Source: Chloroflexota bacterium (GTDB lineage Bacteria; Chloroflexota; UBA11872; VXOZ01). From it: DNA of 64,000 nucleotides. The position numbers and the translations under genes are program-made. The DNA is taken from contig CATQHC010000009.1 of NCBI GenBank assembly GCA_958295775.1, forward strand, positions 496,001-560,000. The letters are read 5' to 3'. How positions within the stretch are numbered: position 1 is the first letter of the stretch; every line of letters starts with the position of its first letter. The notes beneath the pieces were generated by a model, which was given only the letters and a program-made list of their open reading frames with translations, did not search any database and was not told the DNA's origin. Positions 36,423 to 44,723 of the stretch are shown here, piece after piece.

Positions 36423-37631
36423 TCATTCACGCCAGGTTGGTTCGCCGCTGGCGATGGCGATGCCCTCGGCTGCCGCATAGAGGTAGCGCTCGGCCCAGGC
36501 TGTGGTGGCTTGCAGATCGTAGTTCCACGACTGCACGGCGTAGAACATGCAGTGGGAGTGGAGCCTGGCGAGGTTGGGCGTGAAGAACGCCGCCGGTTTC
36601 CACCACAGGCCGATGGGGCGGTGGTCGTTGTGGTCGCCCAGCCGCTGGCGCATGACCGCATTGAAGCGGTCGACATATTCGGGATCAGTATCCGGCGGAT
36701 AGATATCCGCCATGCCGGGATTGAGCAAGTGCAGCTTGCGCACGCCCAGGTGATCTTCCTCTCCCGGGGGAATCGTGCGGTAGTGGGCATGAAACTCCAG
36801 ATAGGCCTGAGTTGGGGCCAACCCAACGTAGTCGGCCAAGGCCTTGCTCTCCACCGGGCACGGCTCGCCGGACACCGCCGCCTTGTAGCCCCCGGCCACC
36901 ACCTCGCCGCTGCCGTTGAGCAAACTGTGTCCCTCCGCCGCGCCGTCGGGATTGATCATCGGCACCAGGCAGACCTGGTAGTTGCCCAGCAGCCAGCGCG
37001 AATCCGTGAGATCGACCGTGAGCCGCCGCGCCAACTCCACCAGACGCTCCGCCACCGGCTCCGCGCCCTGGGACGTGCCCGCCACCACGATGCGCTTGTC
37101 CCGGGGCGCAGTCTCCAGCGCCCAAATCTTCCGCCCCCTGCCCGTCTCGCCCAGCACGCGCGTCGACCAGACGTGACTTTCCGTGCGCATGAGCGCGTCA
37201 AGCTGCGTCTCCAACTCTGAAGGAGCGATGAACGGCATACTGCCCAGGACGACGGATTCTCCCGCCTGCAGCGAGAGGGTGATGAGCACGTCGCTGGTGT
37301 CCGGCACGTTCGTGGCGTGCTCCAGCGGAATCGGCTCCCAGCCCGCGGCGCGCTTGACAAAGCCGCCAAATTGGATATACCAGCCGCCCAATTCCCTATC
37401 TGTGTGGACGTGGATGCGCAGGGCAGGCGTCTCCCGCTGCGCCGTGACGCGCACGCTGTAGCGATACTGTGTCGGCACGCCTTTGAAGTGTTCGTCGAAG
37501 CCCGTGGGCTTGGGGTCTACCCGCGTAGCGAGATGAACGGTGCCGTCATCGTCCAACGACACGTCTTCCGCCGCGGCCGCCTCGAATTCCGTGTCGAAAG
37601 TCACGCCAATCTCGTCAATCGTCTTTCTCAC
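36423..37631 (-). CDS. M14 peptidase-like protein lacking catalytic residues
   Basis: A 402-residue relative of M14 carboxypeptidases: VVAGTSQGAEPVAERLVELA, VCLVPMINPDGAAEGHSLLN and YLEFHAHYRTIPPG follow the family order. The first zinc motif, HxxE in active members, reads QGAE, so the zinc-binding His is Gln. The position of the catalytic Glu (FYEIN in the paralogue at 9013-10164) reads FYAVQ. It is therefore probably not a zinc peptidase as such, though another metal or chemistry is possible. The N-terminal part (about 1-150) is beta-rich. The GTG at 37631 has GAGGAG 8 bases upstream. It lies between a solute-binding protein and a polysaccharide deacetylase. Confidence 0.78.
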   Translation of the reverse strand: MRKTIDEIGVTFDTEFEAAAAEDVSLDDDGTVHLATRVDPKPTGFDEHFKGVPTQYRYSVRVTAQRETPALRIHVHTDRELGGWYIQFGGFVKRAAGWEPIPLEHATNVPDTSDVLITLSLQAGESVVLGSMPFIAPSELETQLDALMRTESHVWSTRVLGETGRGRKIWALETAPRDKRIVVAGTSQGAEPVAERLVELARRLTVDLTDSRWLLGNYQVCLVPMINPDGAAEGHSLLNGSGEVVAGGYKAAVSGEPCPVESKALADYVGLAPTQAYLEFHAHYRTIPPGEEDHLGVRKLHLLNPGMADIYPPDTDPEYVDRFNAVMRQRLGDHNDHRPIGLWWKPAAFFTPNLARLHSHCMFYAVQSWNYDLQATTAWAERYLYAAAEGIAIASGEPTWRE

Positions 37632-37733
37632 AGGGCAATCTCCTCAGAATTACGTGCGAATAGTCCTATGGTTCTGTCTCTGCCGTGGGCCGTACACTCA
37701 CTGTGGAATGAGCCATTTGGTAAGAGTATGGCA

Positions 37734-37761
37734 CGTAGGGGCACGACATGTCGTGCCCCTT
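37734..37761. repeat. Dispersed palindrome, family D (GGGGCACGACATGTCGTGCCCC)
   Basis: AGGGGCACGACATGTCGTGC plus CCCT is a perfect 24-base inverted repeat. An identical core occurs at 42758-42782. This copy sits in the gap between the M14-like gene and the deacetylase gene. Confidence 0.85.
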
Positions 37762-37858
37762 CACCTTTGCGCACCTGGCAGAAGCAGGCACTCCTCACTC
37801 AATTTCCATCTCCGAAAGGTGTAACCTCACGCCGCCCGATTAGGATGCGCTTGACACC

Positions 37859-37885
37859 GGCGCGGGGGACAAGCCCCCGCGCTAC
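37859..37885. repeat. Dispersed palindrome, family B, inverted copy
   Basis: GCGCGGGGGACAAGCCCCCG then CGCTAC: the reverse complement of the copies at 18011 and 25978. Confidence 0.8.
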
Positions 37886-37934
37886 AATGGTCTTTCGAAT
37901 GGAGTATGCTGCACTTCCGGCCAGAATTCGGCAT

Positions 37935-38852
37935 CTATGCGACATTTGGCACGACATGTTCGCAAACCTCATCGTTCGTGGCGACCCAGCAACCGCCGGG
38001 CTTTGCCAGGGCATAGGGCAAGACCGTTTCTAGCACGTCGCAATGGGGGTCTCTGGCGGCCAAAACCGGCGGATGAAAGGTCATGGTCAACACCTGCCCC
38101 CTGTCATGGGCGTGGTCGATGCCGTGTTTGAGCACATCGATAAACTCCCAGCGGTCAAGGTCCAAGTAACGGAAGCCCCAGATATCGGTGATGCCCGTGG
38201 GCGGGAGCTCGGGCAGACCATTGGGATAGCGGTAAGGTTGCAATGAATCGAGACTCTCCCGCATGGCCGATTCCAAGCGCCCTTGCGGCGGCCGCTTCTG
38301 CGTGGGATCTACCGGAAAGCGGTAGTGTGATGACGCGTAGCCAAACCCTTCATCTTTCAACAGCTCTTGAACGGCGGGCACGGCGTGCAGACCGTCCACA
38401 AACCCACCCGGCGTGCGGAAGCCAACGGGATCTACGCCGAGCGTCTCGCGCATGGCGCTGCTGGTCTGGCGCAACTCATCGCGGATGCACGTGAGCGCAG
38501 AACGGCCGTGCGCCCGCCAGGGGGCCGCCGCGTAGGTCACTTGAAGCTGCGGGATCTCTTGCGCCCGCACGTTGACGTGGCTGTAGGTGTGGTTGCCGAG
38601 CGCGTGTCCCGCGTCCACGGCTTCTCTCAAGTAATCGAGGTCGGGGTCCTCAAGCGCACTTCCTACCAGGAAGTAATGCAGCTTGACCCCGTACTTCGCG
38701 GCCACCGCGTTCAGCTTTTGAATGTACTGCTTGCTGTCCGCATCGATGGCGCCTTTGCGCTGGTCCCATACCGACGTCCAGTACGGAAAGTTGGTGCACA
38801 TCTCTACGTCGAACGTCAGGCTCAGACAGAACTGTGCGCCGTTCGGATACAT
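37935..38852 (-). CDS. Polysaccharide deacetylase (NodB homology) family protein
   Basis: A 305-residue NodB-fold hydrolase that removes acetyl or formyl groups from sugars or related amides. Catalytic Asp15 is in LTFDVEM, metal-binding His88 and His92 in GNHTYSH, FRTPGGF gives motif 3, and TFHPP near the end supplies the later histidine. There is no signal peptide, so it is probably cytoplasmic; some members of this subgroup act on allantoin-like or peptidoglycan substrates. The ATG at 38852 has AAGGAG 9 bases upstream and is preferred to the start seven codons earlier. Substrate unknown. Confidence 0.88.
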   Translation of the reverse strand: MYPNGAQFCLSLTFDVEMCTNFPYWTSVWDQRKGAIDADSKQYIQKLNAVAAKYGVKLHYFLVGSALEDPDLDYLREAVDAGHALGNHTYSHVNVRAQEIPQLQVTYAAAPWRAHGRSALTCIRDELRQTSSAMRETLGVDPVGFRTPGGFVDGLHAVPAVQELLKDEGFGYASSHYRFPVDPTQKRPPQGRLESAMRESLDSLQPYRYPNGLPELPPTGITDIWGFRYLDLDRWEFIDVLKHGIDHAHDRGQVLTMTFHPPVLAARDPHCDVLETVLPYALAKPGGCWVATNDEVCEHVVPNVA

Positions 38853-39024
38853 GTTTGCTTTCTCCTTACGCACGTAGAACTAGCGACTCCCAGCGGCGAC
38901 GAAATCTACACCAACCCAGCGGCTGCGCTCAACTTTACTCTCAGCTACAACAATTGCACAAACCAAGTGCCCATACCGCGTTATCCCTCACAAAAGCCGC
39001 TGCAATGCCGATCTTGCGCAGGGG

Positions 39025-39846
39025 TCAGCGGGCCTTCTTCACTGCTACCACAACCGCGAAGATCACTGTAGCCACCAGCGCCATCGAAGGCCCGGACGGC
39101 AAGTTGTAATGGTAGGAAAGGTAAAGCCCGGACACAGCCGAGATCAATCCCAAGAGCGACCCGGTAAACATCGCTTTGGGAAAGTTGCGCACCAGCAGGA
39201 ACGACGTGGCCGCCGGCGTGATGAGCATTGCCAGCACGAGCACAATCCCCACTGCTTGAATGGCAAGCACAATCACTATTGCCAATAGGGCTAGAAGAAG
39301 ATAGTCCAACGCTTGCGTGGGCAAGCCGATGACGGTAGCGCCCGCCGGGTCGAAGCTGGCGAAGACCAGTTCTTTATGGAGCAGGTAGAGGACCGCCAAT
39401 ACCAGGGCGGCCAGTACCAGCGTCAAGAGCACGTCCTGGGTGGTTACGCCGAGCACCTGGCCGAGCAGAATGTCTTCCAGGCTCACGCGCAGTCCCCGGG
39501 TGAAAGACAACATGACCACGCCCAGGGCAAAGAGCCCCGCGAAGAGTATGCCTACGGAGGTATCGGCGCTGATACCGGCGCGCCGAATGAGGTAGCCGCT
39601 GAGCAGCGCCACCACGATACCCATGGGCATTGCGCCCAAGAACGGATTGACGCCAATCACGAACGCCGCCACCATACCGGGCAACACGGCGTGGGAGAGC
39701 GCGTCGCCCATGAAGCCCAAGCCTTTGGTGACCACATAGGCGCCCAGCATGGGGCACATCACCCCCACCAGCACCGAAACGATCAGCGCCCGCAGCATGA
39801 AGCCGTACTGAAAAGGAGCAATGAAGATGTCGGCAAGGACATCCAT
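39025..39846 (-). CDS. znuB: Zinc/manganese ABC transporter, permease
   Basis: A 273-residue membrane protein of the ABC-3 (ZnuB/TroC/MntB) family with about eight hydrophobic segments. It carries GLGFMGDALSHAVLPGM and GISADTSVGILFAGLFALG, typical of metal permeases. Together with the ATPase and binding protein upstream it forms a complete importer; the metal is inferred as zinc from the His-rich binding protein. The start directly follows the ATPase stop codon, so the genes are translationally coupled. It is the last gene of a three-gene leftward operon. Confidence 0.93.
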   Translation of the reverse strand: MDVLADIFIAPFQYGFMLRALIVSVLVGVMCPMLGAYVVTKGLGFMGDALSHAVLPGMVAAFVIGVNPFLGAMPMGIVVALLSGYLIRRAGISADTSVGILFAGLFALGVVMLSFTRGLRVSLEDILLGQVLGVTTQDVLLTLVLAALVLAVLYLLHKELVFASFDPAGATVIGLPTQALDYLLLALLAIVIVLAIQAVGIVLVLAMLITPAATSFLLVRNFPKAMFTGSLLGLISAVSGLYLSYHYNLPSGPSMALVATVIFAVVVAVKKAR

Positions 39847-40635
39847 CTAGCGCTGCTCGCTCTCGTAGGCCCGGTAGATGTCCACCGAGCGGTACAGCTC
39901 GTCCATGACTTCCGGTACCAGCACCTCCGACGTGAGCCCACAGGCGATGACGCTGCGGTTGAGGCAGAGGCAATCATCGGTCAACCGCCGGATGTAGCTG
40001 ATGTTGTGCGAAGCGAGGAGGATGGTCTTCCCCCCGTCGCGCATCTCCTGCAGCACCAGGGTCATGACCTCTTGGGAGGTGAAGTCTACTCCCCGAAAGG
40101 CTTCATCCAGAATCAACACCTGCACATCCTGCGCCAGGGCGCGGGCCACGAAGACCCGTTGCTGCTGCCCGCCGGAGAGTTCCGCAATCAGCGCGTCGCG
40201 CCTGTCCCACATCCAAACTTGGTTGAGGGCGTCCTCCACGGCTTGCTTGTCGGCGCTCCCCGGCCGGCGAATCCACCCGATCTGCCGCGTTCGGCCCAGC
40301 ATCACCATGTCCCACACCGTCATGGGCAGGTCCCAGTTGATATTCTGGCGCTGCGGCACGAACGCAACCTGCCCCCGCGACTCACCAATCGACTTACCAT
40401 TTATGCGCACGCGGCCGTCTCTGGCCGGGATGAGCCCGGTGAGCGTATTGAAGAGCGTGCTCTTGCCGGCGCCATTGGGTCCAATGACGCCCATGATGCG
40501 AGAACTGTTCGCGGAGAAGGTGACACCGTTGAGCACCTGGACCTCGCCGCGATCCACGAAGAGGTCTTCCACGGCGAGTGACGGCGAGGCCGCGTCGCTA
40601 GACTGCTCCTGCGCGCCGTCAGCGGCCACGTTCAT
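39847..40635 (-). CDS. znuC: Zinc/manganese ABC transporter, ATP-binding protein
   Basis: A 262-residue ABC ATPase: Walker A GPNGAGKSTLF, Q-loop FVPQRQNINWDLP, signature LSGGQQQRVFVARAL, and Walker B VLILDEAFRGVD. The D-loop carries Phe-Arg-Gly-Val-Asp. It energises metal uptake with the permease at 39025-39846. Its ATG overlaps the stop of the binding-protein gene (ATGA), and it ends flush against the permease start. Confidence 0.94.
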   Translation of the reverse strand: MNVAADGAQEQSSDAASPSLAVEDLFVDRGEVQVLNGVTFSANSSRIMGVIGPNGAGKSTLFNTLTGLIPARDGRVRINGKSIGESRGQVAFVPQRQNINWDLPMTVWDMVMLGRTRQIGWIRRPGSADKQAVEDALNQVWMWDRRDALIAELSGGQQQRVFVARALAQDVQVLILDEAFRGVDFTSQEVMTLVLQEMRDGGKTILLASHNISYIRRLTDDCLCLNRSVIACGLTSEVLVPEVMDELYRSVDIYRAYESEQR

Positions 40636-41777
40636 CGCAACGCCTCGACGACGAGCCGGACGTTGGACTGCACCATCGTGATGTAGGTATCCGCTCCGCT
40701 GCCCTCGGGTCCGAGCGAATCCGAGTAGAGCCGCACGAGCGTTGCGCCGGCCTCATTCGCCAGGGCGCTTGCGAGGCGCTCCCGCGCAATCTTCTCGCCG
40801 AACACTGCCTGCACGTCACGCTCTCTCATCAGATCGACGAGATGCGCCAGGTGCTCGGCTGACGGTTCGGCGTCTTCGGCAATCGACAGAATTATCCCCA
40901 CAACCTCGAAGTCATAGCGCACCGCGAAGTAGCGGTAATAGTCGTGGGAGCCGAGGATCAATCGCTTTTCGATCGGCACCGCGCTGACCTGCTCCACCGT
41001 CCACGCGTGGAGCGCCAGGACTTCCGCGTTGTAGGCGGCGGCATTGGCCCGGTATTCGTCCGCATTATCCGGATCGAGTTCCGCGAAGCGGGCGGCAATC
41101 GCGTCGATCGCGACCACAACGCGCAGCGGGTCGAACCAGAAGTGGGGGTTATGCGCCCCGTGGTCGTGCCCGTGTTCGGCTTCTTCGTCGTCCTCATGGC
41201 CGTTCTCATCTTCGTCGTGGCCTTCATCCTCGTCGTCCTCATGGCCGTTCTCGTCTTCGTCGTGGCCTTCATCCTCGTCGTCCTCATGGCCATTCTCGTC
41301 TTCGTCGTGGCCATCTTCTTCGTCTTCAGCGTGGCCGCCCTCATCCTCCGTATCGTCCAGGATGGGATCGACGAGTTCACCCAACGTCAGCACAATCGAC
41401 GAATCCCGCGCCACATTGCGCAAGAGCTCTTCAAGCCAGAAGCCCTCCATGCCCAATCCGATGGCAATGATCAAGTCGGCTTCTGCGATTTTGGCCGCGT
41501 CGCGGGGTCCGGGTTGGAATCCGTGCGGGTCCACGTCGGTTGGAATGAGGCTAGACACTTCCACGCGGTCGCCGCCGACTGCCGTGGCCCAGTCCGCAAG
41601 GACATTCGTGACGGCAATGACACGAATCGCCGGCGCCTCAGAGGGCGCGGGCTCAGCGCTTGGCTCGTCGCCTCCGCACGCGGCAACAGTTACGAGCACA
41701 AGTGTCACGAACGCCGTCCACAGACTTTGCCGCAGACGGCGGAACTGGGCCATGCTCCTGCCGAAAACTCGTCTCAT
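40632..41777 (-). CDS. znuA: Zinc ABC transporter, metal-binding lipoprotein with His/Asp/Glu repeat
   Basis: A 381-residue cluster A-I binding protein (ZnuA/TroA type). A hydrophobic signal and lipobox LVTVAAC are followed by DVDPHGFQPGPRD with the first metal-binding His. The second is in GAHNPHFWFDP, the third in LILGSHDYYRYF and the acidic ligand near the C-terminus. Between the first two lies an acidic, His-rich loop of about 75 residues made of three copies of a 15-residue unit (GHDEDENGHEDDEDE), longer than in most ZnuA proteins. Such loops are thought to collect or sense zinc. It is the first gene of the operon. The ATG at 41777 has GAGG 10 bases upstream. I saw no confident Zur box. 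Confidence 0.93.
   Translation of the reverse strand: MRRVFGRSMAQFRRLRQSLWTAFVTLVLVTVAACGGDEPSAEPAPSEAPAIRVIAVTNVLADWATAVGGDRVEVSSLIPTDVDPHGFQPGPRDAAKIAEADLIIAIGLGMEGFWLEELLRNVARDSSIVLTLGELVDPILDDTEDEGGHAEDEEDGHDEDENGHEDDEDEGHDEDENGHEDDEDEGHDEDENGHEDDEEAEHGHDHGAHNPHFWFDPLRVVVAIDAIAARFAELDPDNADEYRANAAAYNAEVLALHAWTVEQVSAVPIEKRLILGSHDYYRYFAVRYDFEVVGIILSIAEDAEPSAEHLAHLVDLMRERDVQAVFGEKIARERLASALANEAGATLVRLYSDSLGPEGSGADTYITMVQSNVRLVVEALR
41185..41319. repeat. 45-bp tandem repeat (three units) in znuA
   Basis: Units start at 41185, 41230 and 41275, each beginning TCGTCGTCCTCATGGCC and ending in TTCATCC or CATCTTC. The first two differ by a single base as read; the third has decayed at its end. The repeat encodes the 15-residue His/Asp/Glu unit of ZnuA. 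Confidence 0.92.
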
Positions 41778-41861
41778 TTTCCTGAAACCTCTTTGTTTCT
41801 ATGCAACACACCTGCCGTTTGGGATAAAAGCCTCATGCCAGCGCGCCTAACTCAACCGAAG

Positions 41862-42680
41862 CTAGCGTTGCGTCGCCGCGACCTCCTGGCAGGCCTCGAT
41901 GAACTGATCGTACCCGATCGTGTCCCCCACTGCCTGTTGAAAGTACTTTAGCGCCGAACGAGTCATGAGCCGTTCAGGGAACGTATCCGGGTACTCCACC
42001 GCCAGCGTGGCTTCGCGGATGAGAAAGACTTTGTACCCGTAACCGAGCATGGGTTGGGTAGCGCCGGCGGAGCCCAAGATGCACATATTCGTCGCGAATC
42101 CCGAATAGATGAGGTTCTTGATGCCCTTGCTCCGGCAAATGCGGTCGAACTGGGCGCTGGTGAGAATTACCTGGTCGCCGGGCTCGGCATCACACGACTG
42201 AATGATGCGCAACTGTTGCCAGCCCTCCCAGTCCTGGTAGCCGGCGCCGTGGGAGCGTTCCGCGCGCTCCAGGTTCCAACCCGGATTGGCTTCCGGGGGA
42301 CGCGCCGGGCCGGGCGGCGGGGTCGTATCTTCTTCTTCCAGCATGTAGTGGACCGAGTCGTACTTCATGGCAATATTCCCCGGCTCCACGTGGAAGATCT
42401 GCATGCCGGCATCGCGAGCGGCTGCGATTGCCGGGCGAATATAATTGTCGGCAATCCGCACCGACTCCAGTTGGCCCTCGGTCGTACCCATGTCCACAAA
42501 GTAGTCTGCCGGTACCGCGGGCCCGTTCACGTCGCCCACATTCCACAGATGGAGAGCCACGAATCCGGTCTCCGCCGGATCGAGGTCGAATGCTTCTTCG
42601 ACCCAGCCTGCATCCCGTGCGTTCGGCGTAGACCAGTGCGTGCCCAGAATACGCAAAGCTACCTTAGTCTCAGTTGCCAC
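41862..42680 (-). CDS. Isochorismatase-like cysteine hydrolase fold protein, catalytic residues altered
   Basis: A 272-residue protein with the isochorismatase fold: FVALHLWNVGD near the start, then AAARDAGMQIFHVEP, and SGFATNMCILGSAGATQPML carrying the nucleophile-type Cys. Active members use Asp, Lys and Cys. Here the region normally ending in the catalytic Asp (the DMQND strand) reads LHLWN, and the strand that usually carries the Lys reads VILTSAQF, so Asp and Lys appear absent. It may be inactive or use other residues. An insert with a Pro-rich stretch (about 105-120) is also unusual. It stands alone upstream of the zinc operon. Function not assigned. Confidence 0.7.
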   Translation of the reverse strand: MATETKVALRILGTHWSTPNARDAGWVEEAFDLDPAETGFVALHLWNVGDVNGPAVPADYFVDMGTTEGQLESVRIADNYIRPAIAAARDAGMQIFHVEPGNIAMKYDSVHYMLEEEDTTPPPGPARPPEANPGWNLERAERSHGAGYQDWEGWQQLRIIQSCDAEPGDQVILTSAQFDRICRSKGIKNLIYSGFATNMCILGSAGATQPMLGYGYKVFLIREATLAVEYPDTFPERLMTRSALKYFQQAVGDTIGYDQFIEACQEVAATQR

Positions 42681-42754
42681 AGTACTCTTCCCTCCGCGTT
42701 ACTAACGGCGCAGCAATAGAAAGCCTCAACTCACATGCCGTGTCCATAGTACAA

Positions 42755-42784
42755 CGTAGGGGCACGACATGTCGTGCCCCTACG
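42755..42784. repeat. Dispersed palindrome, family D
   Basis: ACGTAGGGGCACGACATGTC and the matching right arm; longer inverted repeat than the copy at 37734-37761. It lies between the isochorismatase-like gene and solute-binding protein gene 2. Confidence 0.85.
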
Positions 42785-42838
42785 TCCGTCAATCCTCAAT
42801 TGCCATAGCCGCCGATTAGGAATCAGCAACCAAGAAAG

Positions 42839-44233
42839 CTAGCAGAGGCAGCCGCCCTCGCGGAGCGCGTTCTCGGCAACCCTTTGCATCTCTTCCTGGA
42901 CCTCTTGGACCGTCTTGGTTTCCAGCTCCAAGGCTTCCCAGTTTTCGGTCCACGCAGCGTTGACGTCAGACTGCTTCACCACCTGGCGCTGTTCCACGCT
43001 GATCTCGGCAGAGCGCGCGTAGACTTCCGGATCCTCATAGTCGTAGACCGTGAAGCCCTGGAAGTTCTTGTTCGACACGTAGCGTCCGCCGCCCAGCGGC
43101 ACGATGAAGCTCTGACCTTCCTGGCTCAGCCAGAATTTGTAGAAGTCCCACGCGCCATCGGGATTCTCAGAAGAGCTGGAGATCCAGTTCGCGTTGATGG
43201 ACTGCACGATCTGGCGTCCCGCCGGACCATTCGGCAGCATTTCCATCTCTACCGTGAACGGTTCCTCCTGGGACATGATCTGCTCTTCGATTGTACGCGT
43301 GCCGTACGATCCCCAGGTGCGGCCCGCCAGCAATTGCGTGTTGAAGTCCGCTGCCACGTCGTTTTCACTTGGGGCGGCCCGACTCGGCATGACGCGGTGC
43401 TTCGTCACCAAGTCAGCGGCAAACTGTGTACCTTCGGCAAACTCTTGCGAGAGCATAGACGGCGCCGAAAAGTCTTCATTCCACCACGTTGCGCCATACG
43501 CCATCAGGTGGATCCAGTGCCAACCAAATGAGTAGGAGGGCGTCCAGAAGCCCCACTGCGTCACATTATTGCCCTCTACCGTGGTCAGTTTCTTCGCGCC
43601 TTCCAGCAACGCATCCCAGGTCCACGTGCCCTCGGCTTCATGCTCCTTGGGAGTCTTGAGACCGGCCTCGGCGTAGAGATCGGCGTTGTACCAATACTCT
43701 TTGCCGTTCGTGAACCAAGCAATGCTGTACACCTGGCCTTCGATACGCTCAGTCGCCCAGACGTGGTAGTCGTCCTTGCTGACCTCAGCGTCTGCCGACA
43801 AGAACGGCTCCAGCGACTGGATCATTTCTGCAGTGGCAAACTGGCTGATGTAAGAAAAGTGGCCGTAGTACACGTCGTAGGAGATGCCTCCGGCAAACGA
43901 CGCTAAGGCCTTATCAATCGTCTCCGCGAAACAGCAGACTGTTGGATCGACCTCCAGGTTGTACTCCGGATATCGCTCGCCAAAGGCTTCAAAGAACGCG
44001 CCGAATGACTCGTCCCACACTGCTTGATTTGTAGTTACGTGCATGTACTTGACCAGCTTCTGCTCGGCAGGCGCGGGCACATCGGTAGTTTTCTCTTCTT
44101 GAGGCGCATCAGCCGATGCAGGCGCATCGCCAGCGGGCGCAGTTGCCACCTGGCCGCAAGCGGCGAGCAACAGCCCGGTACCGGCTACCGCACTGCCGCC
44201 AAGGAACGTACGTCGTGTCAAATCTTTACGCAT
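42839..44233 (-). CDS. Tat-exported extracellular solute-binding lipoprotein 2
   Basis: A 464-residue paralogue of the protein at 34615-36006. From the ATG at 44233 (AGGAG at 8 bases) it begins MRKDLTRRTFLGG with a twin arginine and lipobox LLLAAC (Cys26). The binding-protein fold follows: GERYPEYNLEVDPTVCCF, YYGHFSYISQFATAEMIQ, NGKEYWYNADLYAEAG, EGTWTWDALLEGAKKL. The shared YYGHFSYISQFA and TWTWD segments with copy 1 show common descent. It ends REGGCLC, like copy 1. No permease gene is adjacent, so it must use a transporter encoded elsewhere. Sugar binding is inferred from family. Confidence 0.9.
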   Translation of the reverse strand: MRKDLTRRTFLGGSAVAGTGLLLAACGQVATAPAGDAPASADAPQEEKTTDVPAPAEQKLVKYMHVTTNQAVWDESFGAFFEAFGERYPEYNLEVDPTVCCFAETIDKALASFAGGISYDVYYGHFSYISQFATAEMIQSLEPFLSADAEVSKDDYHVWATERIEGQVYSIAWFTNGKEYWYNADLYAEAGLKTPKEHEAEGTWTWDALLEGAKKLTTVEGNNVTQWGFWTPSYSFGWHWIHLMAYGATWWNEDFSAPSMLSQEFAEGTQFAADLVTKHRVMPSRAAPSENDVAADFNTQLLAGRTWGSYGTRTIEEQIMSQEEPFTVEMEMLPNGPAGRQIVQSINANWISSSSENPDGAWDFYKFWLSQEGQSFIVPLGGGRYVSNKNFQGFTVYDYEDPEVYARSAEISVEQRQVVKQSDVNAAWTENWEALELETKTVQEVQEEMQRVAENALREGGCLC

Positions 44234-44483
44234 GACCTGTCTCCTGGAATAATGGTTTCTCTCACTGAAGTTTATCCGCGGGCGGAACACCCTTAGGCTA
44301 AAACTCCAAATCAAATCGCGAACCGATCAACCCTCTCTCGCGATCTTGTCTTCACCGCACAACTGCTGCCCCCACATGCGAGAGTGCTCTCTCCTGCTGA
44401 GCGTCCTTCTTGAAACCCCTCCTTATAGTGACCCCTCAGCGTACGCAACATCCGCTCGCCGAACCGGCGAAGACTGCAAGGCA

Positions 44484-44512
44484 GTTATAGCACGATTAAA
44501 AGCGGTTGTCAT
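44484..44512 (-). promoter_or_regulatory. Promoter of solute-binding protein 2 (ATGACA-17-TATAAC, extended -10)
   Basis: Minus strand: ATGACA (44512-44507), 17 bases ending in TGC, then TATAAC (44489-44484). It faces the promoter of solute-binding protein 3 on the other strand, leaving about 100 bases between them for shared control. Confidence 0.62.
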
Positions 44513-44610
44513 CCATTTGCACAGGATTGGCGGTCAGGTTATCTGCGCAAGGAGCCAGGCAAAGAGCGCCGCTTTGTTTTAACACCGGCGATGTTTTCCC
44601 TTGAACATAG

Positions 44611-44639
44611 TTGACAGACGACAACTGCCGCATTAGAAT
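44611..44639 (+). promoter_or_regulatory. Promoter of solute-binding protein 3 (TTGACA-17-TAGAAT)
   Basis: A perfect -35 TTGACA, a 17-base spacer and TAGAAT 84 bases before the ATG at 44724. One of the best promoter matches in the window. Confidence 0.75.
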
Positions 44640-44723
44640 GCCCCCAGCTACAAGGGGTGGCTTGGCAGGATCGTGGCGAATCCTGCCAGAATCTGAATTG
44701 ACAGCAGAGAAGGAGGCAACGCC

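Noticed and set aside
41185-41319. Possible CRISPR-like array
   Set aside because: The units are directly contiguous without spacers and encode an in-frame peptide in znuA.
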